Part shown: positions 1 through 5,142 of the stretch, in pieces | Position numbering within the stretch: the first letter of the stretch is position 1 | How the letters are laid out: every line of letters begins with the position of its first letter | Origin: Thermoplasmata archaeon | Lineage (GTDB): Archaea; Thermoplasmatota; Thermoplasmata; UBA184 | Direction of reading: 5' to 3' | Assembly: GCA_021827545.1 (NCBI GenBank) | Contig: JAKAVH010000127.1 | Location: forward strand, 1-5,142 | Length of the DNA stretch: 5,142 bases | Notes under the pieces: generated by a model | Told to the model about the DNA's origin: nothing | The model's input: only the letters and a program-made list of their open reading frames with translations | Databases searched by the model: none | Position numbers and translations under genes: made by a program

Positions 1-77
1 CTCGTCTCCTCCTCCGCGTCCATCGGTTCCGGGAATCGCGCCACGGCGTCGGACCTCGAGAGGGGCTCGGCCGCCAC
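1..77 (-). CDS. Possible 5' end of an unidentified gene (partial, left edge)
   Basis: An open minus-strand frame begins at a GTG at 77-75 and runs off the left edge. It reads VAAEPLSRSDAVARF followed by an acidic stretch PEPMDAEEET. Almost every third codon position in this frame is G or C, like the confident genes nearby. It starts 17 bases beyond the stop of the upstream oxidoreductase on the same strand, so the two could be co-transcribed. A GAGGG sits at 95-91 but is about 13 bases from the GTG, which is long for a ribosome-binding site. An in-frame GTG at 44 and an ATG at 23 are alternative starts. No family can be named from 25 residues. On the plus strand, one frame also ends at a TAG (96-98), but its codon use looks poorer. 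Confidence is low because so little is visible. Confidence 0.28.
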   Translation of the reverse strand, partial: MAAEPLSRSDAVARFPEPMDAEEET

Positions 78-94
78 GCGCGTCGGGAAGCCCT

Positions 95-745
95 CTAGCG
101 GACCGCGCGGAACGCGTGTTCGTAGGTCTCGAGCCGCCCCCCGACCCGGACCCAGAGCGGGACGAGGGCCTCGAGCCACCGGGCGGCGTCGATGCCGCCG
201 ACGTCGAGCGCGCCCGGCCAGCCGAGCTCCCGGAGGATCTTCTCGGTCTCGGCCTTCGCTCCGGGATCGTCCCCGCAGATCATCATCAACGGGATCCCCT
301 CCCGAAAGTGGGGGTCGACCATCTGGGCGTGGCTGACGGTGTTGAAACACTTCACGACCCGAGCGTGGGAGAGCTTGCGCTGCACCCGCTCGCCGAGGGA
401 GTCGGACGTTCCGTAGAGGAGGCCGGGCGGCATTCCGTGCGAGAAGTCGAGAGGGTTCGACGCGTCGAGCACGAGCTTGCCGATGAAGTGCTCTGGGCCC
501 GCGAGGTCGAGCGCGGCTTCGGTCCCGCTGCCGGCCGTCGCGAGGACCACGATCTCTCCATGGGCGGCGGCCGCGGCGAAGCTCCCGACCGATACCTTTC
601 CGTGCGACGCGGCCTTCCACTCTTCGAGCTTCTTCGGGTCCCGGGTCCCGAGCATCACGTCGAACCGATGCTCGGCGAACCCGCGGCCCAGGCGCTGCGC
701 GACCGTCCCGCTTCCCAGGATCCCCACCTTCCGTCCCTCGGTCAT
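95..745 (-). CDS. NADPH-dependent F420 reductase-type oxidoreductase (predicted dinucleotide-binding enzyme)
   Basis: This 216-residue protein is full length for the F420-dependent NADP oxidoreductase family (COG2085-like; Archaeoglobus Fno is about the same size). The N-terminus is a Rossmann nucleotide-binding fold: strand KVGIL, then glycine motif GSGTVA (residues 11-16). After the second strand, LGTRDP carries T34-R35, the place where family members bind the 2'-phosphate of NADPH. Further family marks are LVLDASNPL (91-99) and VVKCFNTV (130-137), followed by MMICGDD (154-160) and a helical C-terminus. Characterised Fno enzymes move hydride between NADPH and coenzyme F420 in the cytoplasm, but many relatives have unknown substrates, so F420 use is an inference. 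The start is the ATG at 745-743 because GGAGGAG lies four bases upstream. The frame is open further upstream, but that extension reads as low-quality Arg/Pro/Ser-rich sequence. The gene stands alone, or leads the possible partial gene at the left edge. Confidence 0.9.
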   Translation of the reverse strand: MTEGRKVGILGSGTVAQRLGRGFAEHRFDVMLGTRDPKKLEEWKAASHGKVSVGSFAAAAAHGEIVVLATAGSGTEAALDLAGPEHFIGKLVLDASNPLDFSHGMPPGLLYGTSDSLGERVQRKLSHARVVKCFNTVSHAQMVDPHFREGIPLMMICGDDPGAKAETEKILRELGWPGALDVGGIDAARWLEALVPLWVRVGGRLETYEHAFRAVR

Positions 746-901
746 GGTGCTCCTCCGATCTCCGCCAAGTTCCGACGGACAAGGAACTCCCCTAGAAGGC
801 GTTTCGGAGCGGCACCGCCGTGAGGTCGGGCGGTCGAGCGGCCGGAGCGGACCCGCGGACACGGGCGGATCGCGAGCCGCGGGGGCGGCCCGTGGGAGGA
901 G

Positions 902-1349
902 CTATCGAGCCCTCGGAACGACGCGGGGCCGGCCGCGGGATCTCCCCCGGGGGTGGTCTCCGGCTCGAACTCCCGGTTCTCCCCCATGTCGAAGGCGATG
1001 GCGACCGCCGCCGATTGGGTCATGATCGCGACCCCCAGCACGACAGGAAGACGGTCCGCAGGTCCCAACGGGATCGCCCGGGCCGCACGGATGCGGAGCT
1101 CCCGACCTCGGATTGGACGGCCCGTCCGACGAGCGCGGCCGGGAGCGCAAGGCTTGCCGAGGCCGACGCGACGCGCTCGAACCGCGCCGGTGGCGTCGTC
1201 CTGGGGGCACGAGAGGTTCCGGTAGGCCAGCGCCAGCGGGTCCCGATCCCCAACGCGACGTGCGCGTCGGTCGGCACCGGGCCGGGATCGGGCTCGAGGG
1301 CGAGCAGGAACCCAAGGAAGACGATCCCGATCTTGGCGTGGAGCGACAC
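902..1349 (-). pseudogene. Candidate decayed small membrane-protein gene
   Basis: A minus-strand GTG at 1349 opens a frame starting with a hydrophobic stretch (AKIGIVFLGFLLAL); by hand count 34 of its first 36 codons end in G or C. Around 1242 the coding-like signal moves to a second minus-strand frame (DPLALAYRNLSCPQDDATGA), appears to return to the first frame near 1177 (RFERVASASASLALPAALVG), and moves again near 1080 to the second frame (LPVVLGVAIMTQSAAVAIAF, then DMGENREFEPETTP). Joined together these would make a protein of about 140 residues with two or three membrane segments. Neither frame alone does: the first ends at TGA 1022-1020, which overlaps an ATG of the second (ATGA), and the second runs on through Arg/Pro-rich sequence to TGA 744-742. 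The simplest reading is a gene broken by frameshifts or assembly indels. A second reading is two overlapping small genes. No family is recognised. Confidence 0.3.
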
Positions 1350-1445
1350 CCTGAGACGCCTCGGGGGGGGGCGCCGCCCCGCCCATCGGGTAAGGATTCG
1401 GTCAACGCGAGTCGACCGGCCGATGGGGTGGGGGACACCGAAGCG

Positions 1446-1450
1446 TTATC
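1446..1450 (+). promoter_or_regulatory. TATA-like box upstream of the helicase
   Basis: GTTATCT is one of very few AT-rich spots in this area. The TTATC core ends 22 bases before the GTG chosen as the helicase start, about the distance from an archaeal TATA box to its transcription start, so the message could be leaderless or nearly so. A GAGGGG at 1458-1463, eight to nine bases before the GTG, could instead be a ribosome-binding site on a longer leader starting elsewhere. TAAGGATT at 1391-1398 is a second AT-rich candidate. The call rests on composition and position only. Confidence 0.25.
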
Positions 1451-1472
1451 TGCCGTCGAGGGGGCAGAGCCC

Positions 1473-2816
1473 GTGCCCACGTCCGACACCGAGCAGTCTC
1501 GGGACGCTCCCGAGTCGACGAACGTTCCCATCGAGGAGCTCCCGCTGCGTCCGGAACTCCGCCGAGGCGCTCGGGAGATGGGTTACCACTCCGCGACCCC
1601 GATCCAGAGCCGGGCGATCCCCGAAGCGGTCCTCGGCCGGGACGTCGTCGCGACGGCGCAGACCGGTACCGGAAAGACCGCCGCGTTCCTGCTGCCGATC
1701 CTGGAGCGCACGCTCGATATGCCGCCCGGCCGGATCCACGCGTTGGTCCTCACCCCGACGCGCGAGCTTGCGGTGCAGGCCGAGCAGTTCTTGGGAAAGC
1801 TCGGTCGGTACACCCGGGTCCGCGGCGCCGCCGTCTACGGGGGGGTCGGGATGGAGCCCCAGGTCCGCGCGCTGCGCGGGGGGACCGAGATCATCGTCGC
1901 TACGCCGGGGCGCCTGCTCGACCACATGGAACGGGGATACGTCGATTTCCGGGAGCTGCGGATCCTGGTCCTCGACGAGGCCGACCGGATGCTCGACATG
2001 GGCTTCCTCCCCGATGTGCGGCGCATCCTCGCCACCTTGCCGACCCACCGGCAGACGATGCTGTTCTCCGCGACGATGCCGCCCGAGGTCGTCCGTCTCT
2101 CGCGGGATTTCCTGCGCGACCCGCGGATGGTCCACGTCGACCCGAAGGTCGTGGCCGCCGTCGGAGTCTCGCACCTCGCGTTGCCGGTGGCCGGCCACCT
2201 CAAGGCCCTCCTGCTCCGCGAGCTCCTCGCCGACGAGACGATGACGAGCGTGCTCGTCTTCACCCGCACGAAGCATCGTGCCGACCGACTGGCCCGCCAG
2301 CTCGGCCACTGGGGGCTGTCGGCCGGGGTCATCCACGGGAACCGGAGCCAGAGCCAGCGGCAGCGCGCGCTCGAAGGGTTCCGGGGAGGGGAGCATCGCG
2401 TGCTGGTCGCGACCGACATCGCCGCGCGGGGGATCGATGTAGAGGGAGTCTCCCACGTCGTGAACTTCGATGTGCCGCACGAACCCGAGGCGTACATCCA
2501 TCGGGTCGGACGGACCGCGCGGGCCCAGCGCCGCGGCGATGCGTACACGCTCCTGGCGCCCGAAGAGGCGGCCGATTTCGCAGGCATCGAGCGTCTGCTC
2601 GGCTTCTCGGTCCCCCGATCGACGTTGCCGGGGTTTGACTACCGTCAGGCACCGCCGCCCCGCCTGGCCGAACCGATGGGCCGGGGCGACCGCATGCGGG
2701 GCCGGTTCGGCCGCGGCGATCGCCGGGGCGGCGGCCCCCGAAACGCCCGGCGGCGGCCCTCGTCCGGGGCACCGGCGCCTTCGGGCGGTCGCCGCCCGCG
2801 TCCGGCCCGCTGGTAG
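1473..2816 (+). CDS. DEAD-box ATP-dependent RNA helicase, RhlE-type
   Basis: This 447-residue protein carries the complete DEAD-box helicase core. In order: Q motif ATPIQ (41-45), motif I AQTGTGKT (62-69, ATP binding), Ia PTRELA (95-100), GG (123-124), Ib TPGR (144-147), II DEAD (168-171, ATP hydrolysis), III SAT (199-201), IV LVFTRTK (261-267), V ATDIAARGID (313-322) and VI HRVGRTAR (343-350). The TRTKHRADRLARQL stretch, IHGNRSQSQR and the LPGFDY just after the core resemble RhlE. Residues 395-447 form an Arg/Gly/Pro-rich tail with repeated GRGD and RGG-like units, typical of unstructured RNA-binding extensions. The expected role is ATP-driven unwinding of short RNA duplexes, for example in ribosome assembly or RNA decay. 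The conserved aromatic residue upstream of the Q motif seems replaced by Ile (near residue 20). GTG 1473 is preferred because GAGGGG lies at a suitable distance; an in-frame GTG at 1428 would add 15 residues. It is transcribed alone. Confidence 0.96.
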   Translation: MPTSDTEQSRDAPESTNVPIEELPLRPELRRGAREMGYHSATPIQSRAIPEAVLGRDVVATAQTGTGKTAAFLLPILERTLDMPPGRIHALVLTPTRELAVQAEQFLGKLGRYTRVRGAAVYGGVGMEPQVRALRGGTEIIVATPGRLLDHMERGYVDFRELRILVLDEADRMLDMGFLPDVRRILATLPTHRQTMLFSATMPPEVVRLSRDFLRDPRMVHVDPKVVAAVGVSHLALPVAGHLKALLLRELLADETMTSVLVFTRTKHRADRLARQLGHWGLSAGVIHGNRSQSQRQRALEGFRGGEHRVLVATDIAARGIDVEGVSHVVNFDVPHEPEAYIHRVGRTARAQRRGDAYTLLAPEEAADFAGIERLLGFSVPRSTLPGFDYRQAPPPRLAEPMGRGDRMRGRFGRGDRRGGGPRNARRRPSSGAPAPSGGRRPRPARW

Positions 2817-2823
2817 GGCCGGC

Positions 2824-3342
2824 TCACGCCCCGCGGAACTCCCGAAGGAGCTCGTCGAGGCGCGCTTCCGCCGCGCGGATCGCGTCGCGCTCGGTCCGCT
2901 TTCGGTAGAAGGTCGCGACGCGGCTCGTCGACCGCAGCTCGACCCGTTCCCGGAGCTGTCCCGACGTTCCCTCTCCCGAGACCCGGTACCGGTGGATCGC
3001 GCAGTTGACCTCGTCGCCGCGCAGCTGGTGGCCGTGGGAGATCATCGCTTCGGGAGACCGTCGGCGGACATCGATCGCCGAGGTCAGGCGGCTCGGGTTA
3101 ACCCAGACCACGCTACGGAAATGGTCCGTGCCCTCTTGCCGAAAGAGGATCTGGCTCCCCGGGTCGGTCTCGAGCGCGCGCCATCGTGCCCGGCTCTCCT
3201 CGAAAAGACGGTAGATGAGCCGCTCCGACCGGGAGAGATCGAGGCGGGAGAGCTCGAATCGGACCAGCGGATCCCCCGGGACTTGGGCGCAGCCGTCGTG
3301 GCCGGACGGAACCCGCGGATGGACGCCGGAGCTCGCTCCCAC
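2824..3342 (-). CDS. Unrecognised conserved-looking protein, 172 residues
   Basis: I do not recognise a family. From the GTG at 3342 the protein has 172 residues, no membrane segment and no signal peptide, so it should be cytoplasmic. A helical, charged section (RSERLIYRLFEESRARWRAL) is followed by alternating short strands (SQILFRQEG, FRSVVWVNP, CAIHRYRVSGE, ERVELRSTSRVATFYRK) and a C-terminal charged helix (DAIRAAEARLDELLREF). The centre has a His pair, ISHGHQLRGDE, and cysteines lie near the N-terminus and in EVNCAIH. This suggests a small alpha/beta domain with an end helix, possibly an oligomerisation element. The frame is open back to ATG 3492, but the extra 50 residues are mostly Arg/Pro/Gly/Ser-rich, contain the TATA-like box, and look untranslated. 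GTG 3342 has GAAGGG seven bases upstream. The gene converges on the helicase with only 7 bases between stops. It is likely a real gene, with codon use like its neighbours. Confidence 0.72.
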   Translation of the reverse strand: MGASSGVHPRVPSGHDGCAQVPGDPLVRFELSRLDLSRSERLIYRLFEESRARWRALETDPGSQILFRQEGTDHFRSVVWVNPSRLTSAIDVRRRSPEAMISHGHQLRGDEVNCAIHRYRVSGEGTSGQLRERVELRSTSRVATFYRKRTERDAIRAAEARLDELLREFRGA

Positions 3343-3546
3343 GTCGATGCCCTTCGCGGGGTCCCCAGCCCTTAGCCCGAGATAATCCCCGCTCCGACGT
3401 TCCCGGCGCCGGGTCGCTCCTCCGCTCGGGCGGAAACCGGCGGAACCTCGGCGCGGGGAGCTCGGAGGCGCGACGGCCCGTGCTCGCGCCATCGCACCGA
3501 GAGCTTATCGACCGGCCACCGGTACGGCAGGGGATTCCGATCGAGG
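3343..3546. promoter_or_regulatory. Divergent intergenic region with two outward-facing TATA-like boxes
   Basis: This 204-base spacer separates two genes that point away from each other. On the minus strand, GATTATCT (TTATC at 3385-3381) lies 38 bases before GTG 3342; a start site about 23 bases past the box would leave a leader of about 15 bases that includes the GAAGGG ribosome-binding site at 3355-3350. On the plus strand, CTTATCG (TTATC at 3505-3509) lies 37 bases before GTG 3547. Both stand out against very GC-rich surroundings. I see no clear upstream BRE element and no operator-like palindrome. Orientation and spacing are the evidence. Confidence 0.35.
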
Positions 3547-4368
3547 GTGGGCAAGGTGGGCGCGCGAGTGTGCGTGACTCGTCGATGGAAGACGACCCGC
3601 GATCGGGCATTGGGCCGCGCCCCGACCCCTCCGACCGCGAGCGTGTCCGGGCCGCTGCTCTCGGGGACCGTCTATCTCGCGAACCTCGCGTTCACCGGCG
3701 CCGGTGCACCGGCCACCGTCGCTGCCGCCGACAGTGCGGTCGTACGGGCGTACCTTGGGCACGTCCTTCCTCCAATCTCGGCCTACGCGTCGCAGTACGG
3801 TCCGAACTCCCTCGCGCTGGGCCCCCCGCTTCCCTTGAGGACGGTGGCGACGGTCGGAGGGGAGTACTCCGACGCCGACCTCCAGCAGTGGGTCAACGCG
3901 CTCGTGATCGCGGAACGCCTCGGACCGGGCGCGGCGATCCTCGTGCTCAATCCTCCCGGCCTGGTGAATCGCGACGCGAAGGAATCCGGGGGCGTCGGCG
4001 TGCTCGGCTACCACGGCCTCGCGACCGTCCCGTACAGCTTCGTGAACCTGCTCGGGTCCGGCTTTGCCCTCGGGGACCCGACCGATCTCTACGCGGAGGC
4101 GGTCAGCCACGAGATCGCCGAGATGACGGTCGATCCGCGGGCCGATGGGAGCAACCCCGAGGTCTGCGACGGGTGCGGGACGAACTGCCAGGGCGCGGCC
4201 GCGTTCCGTGCGTACTTCTCCCTTGCGGGGCTGTACCTCGGAAGCGGGAACCAGTTTCCCCCGTCGAGTCCCTACGGGGTCTTCCTGAGCGCAATCGCCC
4301 GCCCCGTCGCCGCGAGCGCCTGTCCGGCCCCCGCGAGCGCGTGTGCGTACCCTCCCCCCGGGAAGTGA
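3547..4368 (+). CDS. Putative zincin-like protein with HEIAE motif (HExxE-type, secreted-family relative)
   Basis: The 273-residue product carries SHEIAEMTVDP at 187-197: a zincin-like H188-E189 followed by E192 where classical metallopeptidases have the second His, then D196-P197. From memory this resembles uncharacterised bacterial and archaeal proteins with a SHELAEAxTDP motif, in which a GYH block (here 154-156, VLGYHGLATVPYSF) precedes the motif and a Cys/Asp-rich block follows (here EVCDGCGTNC, C207, C210, C214). A hydrophobic strand ILVLNPPG (131-138) and the C-terminus ASACPAPASACAYPP, with two more cysteines, suit a disulfide-containing extracellular protein. However, residues 1-33 are Arg-rich with no hydrophobic segment, so no signal peptide is visible. 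Metal binding and peptidase activity are inferences. The start is uncertain: GTG 3547 is the first in a suitable place, GTG 3556 has GGGTGG five bases upstream, and GTG 3643 would begin just before the conserved part. It stands alone, convergent with the surface-protein gene. Confidence 0.8.
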   Translation: MGKVGARVCVTRRWKTTRDRALGRAPTPPTASVSGPLLSGTVYLANLAFTGAGAPATVAAADSAVVRAYLGHVLPPISAYASQYGPNSLALGPPLPLRTVATVGGEYSDADLQQWVNALVIAERLGPGAAILVLNPPGLVNRDAKESGGVGVLGYHGLATVPYSFVNLLGSGFALGDPTDLYAEAVSHEIAEMTVDPRADGSNPEVCDGCGTNCQGAAAFRAYFSLAGLYLGSGNQFPPSSPYGVFLSAIARPVAASACPAPASACAYPPPGK

Positions 4369-4465
4369 GGCGGACGGACCCGCGGCCAACGCGGTACGCC
4401 GGGGAGCCGTCTCGTCCGGGGCTGCCCGGCGAATTCCCGCGGCCGATCTCGGGGCGCTCCCCGGG
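4369..4465. other. Convergent spacer between two stop codons
   Basis: These 97 bases separate the plus-strand HExxE gene from the end of the minus-strand surface-protein gene. There is no T-rich tract on either strand, so no archaeal-type or classical intrinsic terminator can be called. A four-base-pair GGGG/CCCC hairpin at 4451-4462 and a nine-base direct repeat CCCGCGGCC (4379-4387 and 4436-4444) are within what chance gives at this composition. Confidence 0.5.
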
Positions 4466-5142
4466 CTATGGCCGGCGCCGGCTCAGGACCAGGTATCCCG
4501 AGGCAGCGACCACGATGAGGACCGCCGCGATCCCGATGGCGAGGTAGACCCAGGTGAAGTCCCCCGAACCGCTCGACGCCGGCGCGGTCGCGCCGCAGGA
4601 GGCTCCGGTGCTGAAGCACGCCGTCGCGGTCTCGGCGTCGGCGACGCTCACCGGGGTTGCGGCGACCTCGGTGGCGGTGACCCCGGGGGTCGAGTTGACG
4701 ACCGAGGGCGTCATTCCGACACCGACCGAGGCACGCATCTGGTCGCCCATCGACACCGAGGTGTCGCTCGTTCCGTAGAGGCCGGTCGCCGCGACAAGGC
4801 GGAAGGAGCCCGAGACCGGGTTGTACTGGACGCCGAGCTGGTGCATCTGGAGCGAGGCGAAGCCGAGCCGGTACTGGTCCCACGGCTGGACTGCGCCGTC
4901 GAAGAAGCCGGCGCCCCGCGGAAGGATGATCATCCCGTCGAGCACCTCGAGGTCGCTCGAGAACGACAGGAGGACCGTCGGCACGACTACCCCGCCCGGG
5001 AGCGGCATCGAGCCGACGACCGTGCCTTCGACCGAGACCTCACCGGTCGCGTTGAGGCTGCCCGAGGGAGTTCCCGAGATCACGACGGTCGCGCCGCTCG
5101 CGTTGGTCTTCTCGTAGGTCCACCCTACCGACCAGGCGCCGC
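4466..5142 (-). CDS. Cell-surface protein with C-terminal membrane anchor (partial, N-terminus off the right edge)
   Basis: Only the last 224 residues are visible; the frame is open to the window edge, so the GTG at 5083 is not the start. The visible part is rich in Ser, Thr, Gly and Val with alternating hydrophobic strands (GVVVPTVLLSFSSDLEVLDG, SGSFRLVAATG), typical of an extracellular beta-rich domain. It has three N-glycosylation sequons (NAS, NAT, NST at visible residues 13, 30 and 149) and two cysteines seven residues apart (175, 182) that could form a disulfide. A Ser/Thr/Ala/Gly linker leads to a single membrane helix at about 195-220 (TWVYLAIGIAAVLIVVAASG), then SRRRP at the end. This fits a protein displayed outside the cell with its C-terminus in the cytoplasm, as is common for archaeal surface proteins. 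The function cannot be named; an adhesin, S-layer-associated protein or the tail of a surface protease are all possible. Confidence 0.85.
   Translation of the reverse strand, partial: GAWSVGWTYEKTNASGATVVISGTPSGSLNATGEVSVEGTVVGSMPLPGGVVVPTVLLSFSSDLEVLDGMIILPRGAGFFDGAVQPWDQYRLGFASLQMHQLGVQYNPVSGSFRLVAATGLYGTSDTSVSMGDQMRASVGVGMTPSVVNSTPGVTATEVAATPVSVADAETATACFSTGASCGATAPASSGSGDFTWVYLAIGIAAVLIVVAASGYLVLSRRRP

Larger units (their letters stand above)
746..1472. other. Long region without an intact gene
   Basis: These 727 bases lie between the divergently transcribed oxidoreductase and helicase. Long frames are open on both strands because stop codons are rare at this GC content, but none gives convincing protein throughout. 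The part next to the oxidoreductase holds its GGAGGAG ribosome-binding site (about 750-756). The middle (about 900-1349) has protein-like segments on the minus strand split between two frames, described separately as a candidate pseudogene. A run of nine G at 1363-1371 is followed by a small GC-only inverted repeat. The right end holds a TATA-like box before the helicase. I see no RNA gene or repeat here. Confidence 0.5.

Noticed and set aside
116..823. Plus-strand open frame antisense to the oxidoreductase
   Set aside because: The minus-strand frame has the Rossmann motif, NADPH-binding residues and a strong ribosome-binding site; the plus-strand product is a shadow.
820..2244. Long plus-strand open frame overlapping the helicase 5' half
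   Set aside because: Within the helicase it is a shifted frame giving Arg/Ser/Pro-rich sequence, while the true frame carries every helicase motif.
1446..2587. Two long minus-strand open frames antisense to the helicase
   Set aside because: They share codon positions with a gene in a stop-poor GC-rich sequence; their products are low-complexity Arg/Asp/Gly or Arg/Ser/Thr strings with no domain.
2470..3375. Plus-strand open frame across the helicase end and antisense to the unknown gene
   Set aside because: It crosses two genes, has no ribosome-binding site, and its codon bias is explained by the minus-strand gene at 2824-3342.
3343..3492. Upstream ATG extension of the unknown gene
   Set aside because: The 50 extra residues are Arg/Pro/Gly/Ser-rich, contain the TATA-like box, and the ATG has no ribosome-binding site. 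It cannot be fully excluded.
4379..4462. Nine-base direct repeat and short GC hairpin as an attachment site or terminator
   Set aside because: Length and stem are within chance at this GC content, and there is no T tract or integrase.
3480..4547. Long open frames on both strands over the HExxE gene
   Set aside because: Their products are Arg/Pro/Gly-rich and lack motifs, while the frame from 3547 has the GYH and HEIAE blocks.
1..5142. CRISPR array, tRNA, rRNA, insertion sequence or phage/defence gene cluster
   Set aside because: I saw no regularly spaced repeats, no cloverleaf-like stretch, no transposase or integrase motif, and no defence-type domain; the DEAD-box protein is a housekeeping-type RNA helicase.

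Overview
This is a very GC-rich window (third codon positions of the clear genes are almost all G or C) holding compact, mostly monocistronic genes on alternating strands. The best guess for the host is a GC-rich archaeon, possibly a soil or groundwater Thermoplasmata-type lineage. The reasons are a surface protein held by one C-terminal membrane helix followed by an Arg cluster, NxS/T sequons in that protein, a predicted NADPH-dependent F420 reductase-type enzyme, and candidate TATA-like boxes set close to GTG starts. This is inference: an RhlE-type helicase and a GGAGGAG ribosome-binding site would also fit a GC-rich bacterium, and there is no rRNA, tRNA or marker gene to settle it.

Layout from left to right: a possible start of a minus-strand gene at the left edge (1-77, weak); a complete minus-strand Rossmann-fold oxidoreductase of the F420-dependent NADP reductase family (95-745); about 730 bases with no intact gene (746-1472), which contain what looks like a decayed minus-strand membrane-protein gene; a complete plus-strand DEAD-box RNA helicase with an Arg/Gly-rich tail (1473-2816); a convergent minus-strand gene of unknown function ending 7 bases away (2824-3342); a divergent spacer with TATA-like boxes facing each way (3343-3546); a plus-strand putative zincin-like protein with an HEIAE motif in place of HExxH (3547-4368); a 97-base convergent spacer; and the C-terminal part of a minus-strand cell-surface protein running off the right edge (4466-5142).

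I see no operon linking the genes and no evidence of one shared pathway. The only thematic pair is the HExxE protein and the surface protein, which could both act outside the cell, though the HExxE protein lacks a visible signal peptide. There is no CRISPR array, mobile element, integrase, phage gene, tRNA or rRNA. The most interesting items are the HExxE protein, the unrecognised 172-residue protein, and the three TTATC boxes that each lie upstream of a gene start in the correct orientation.
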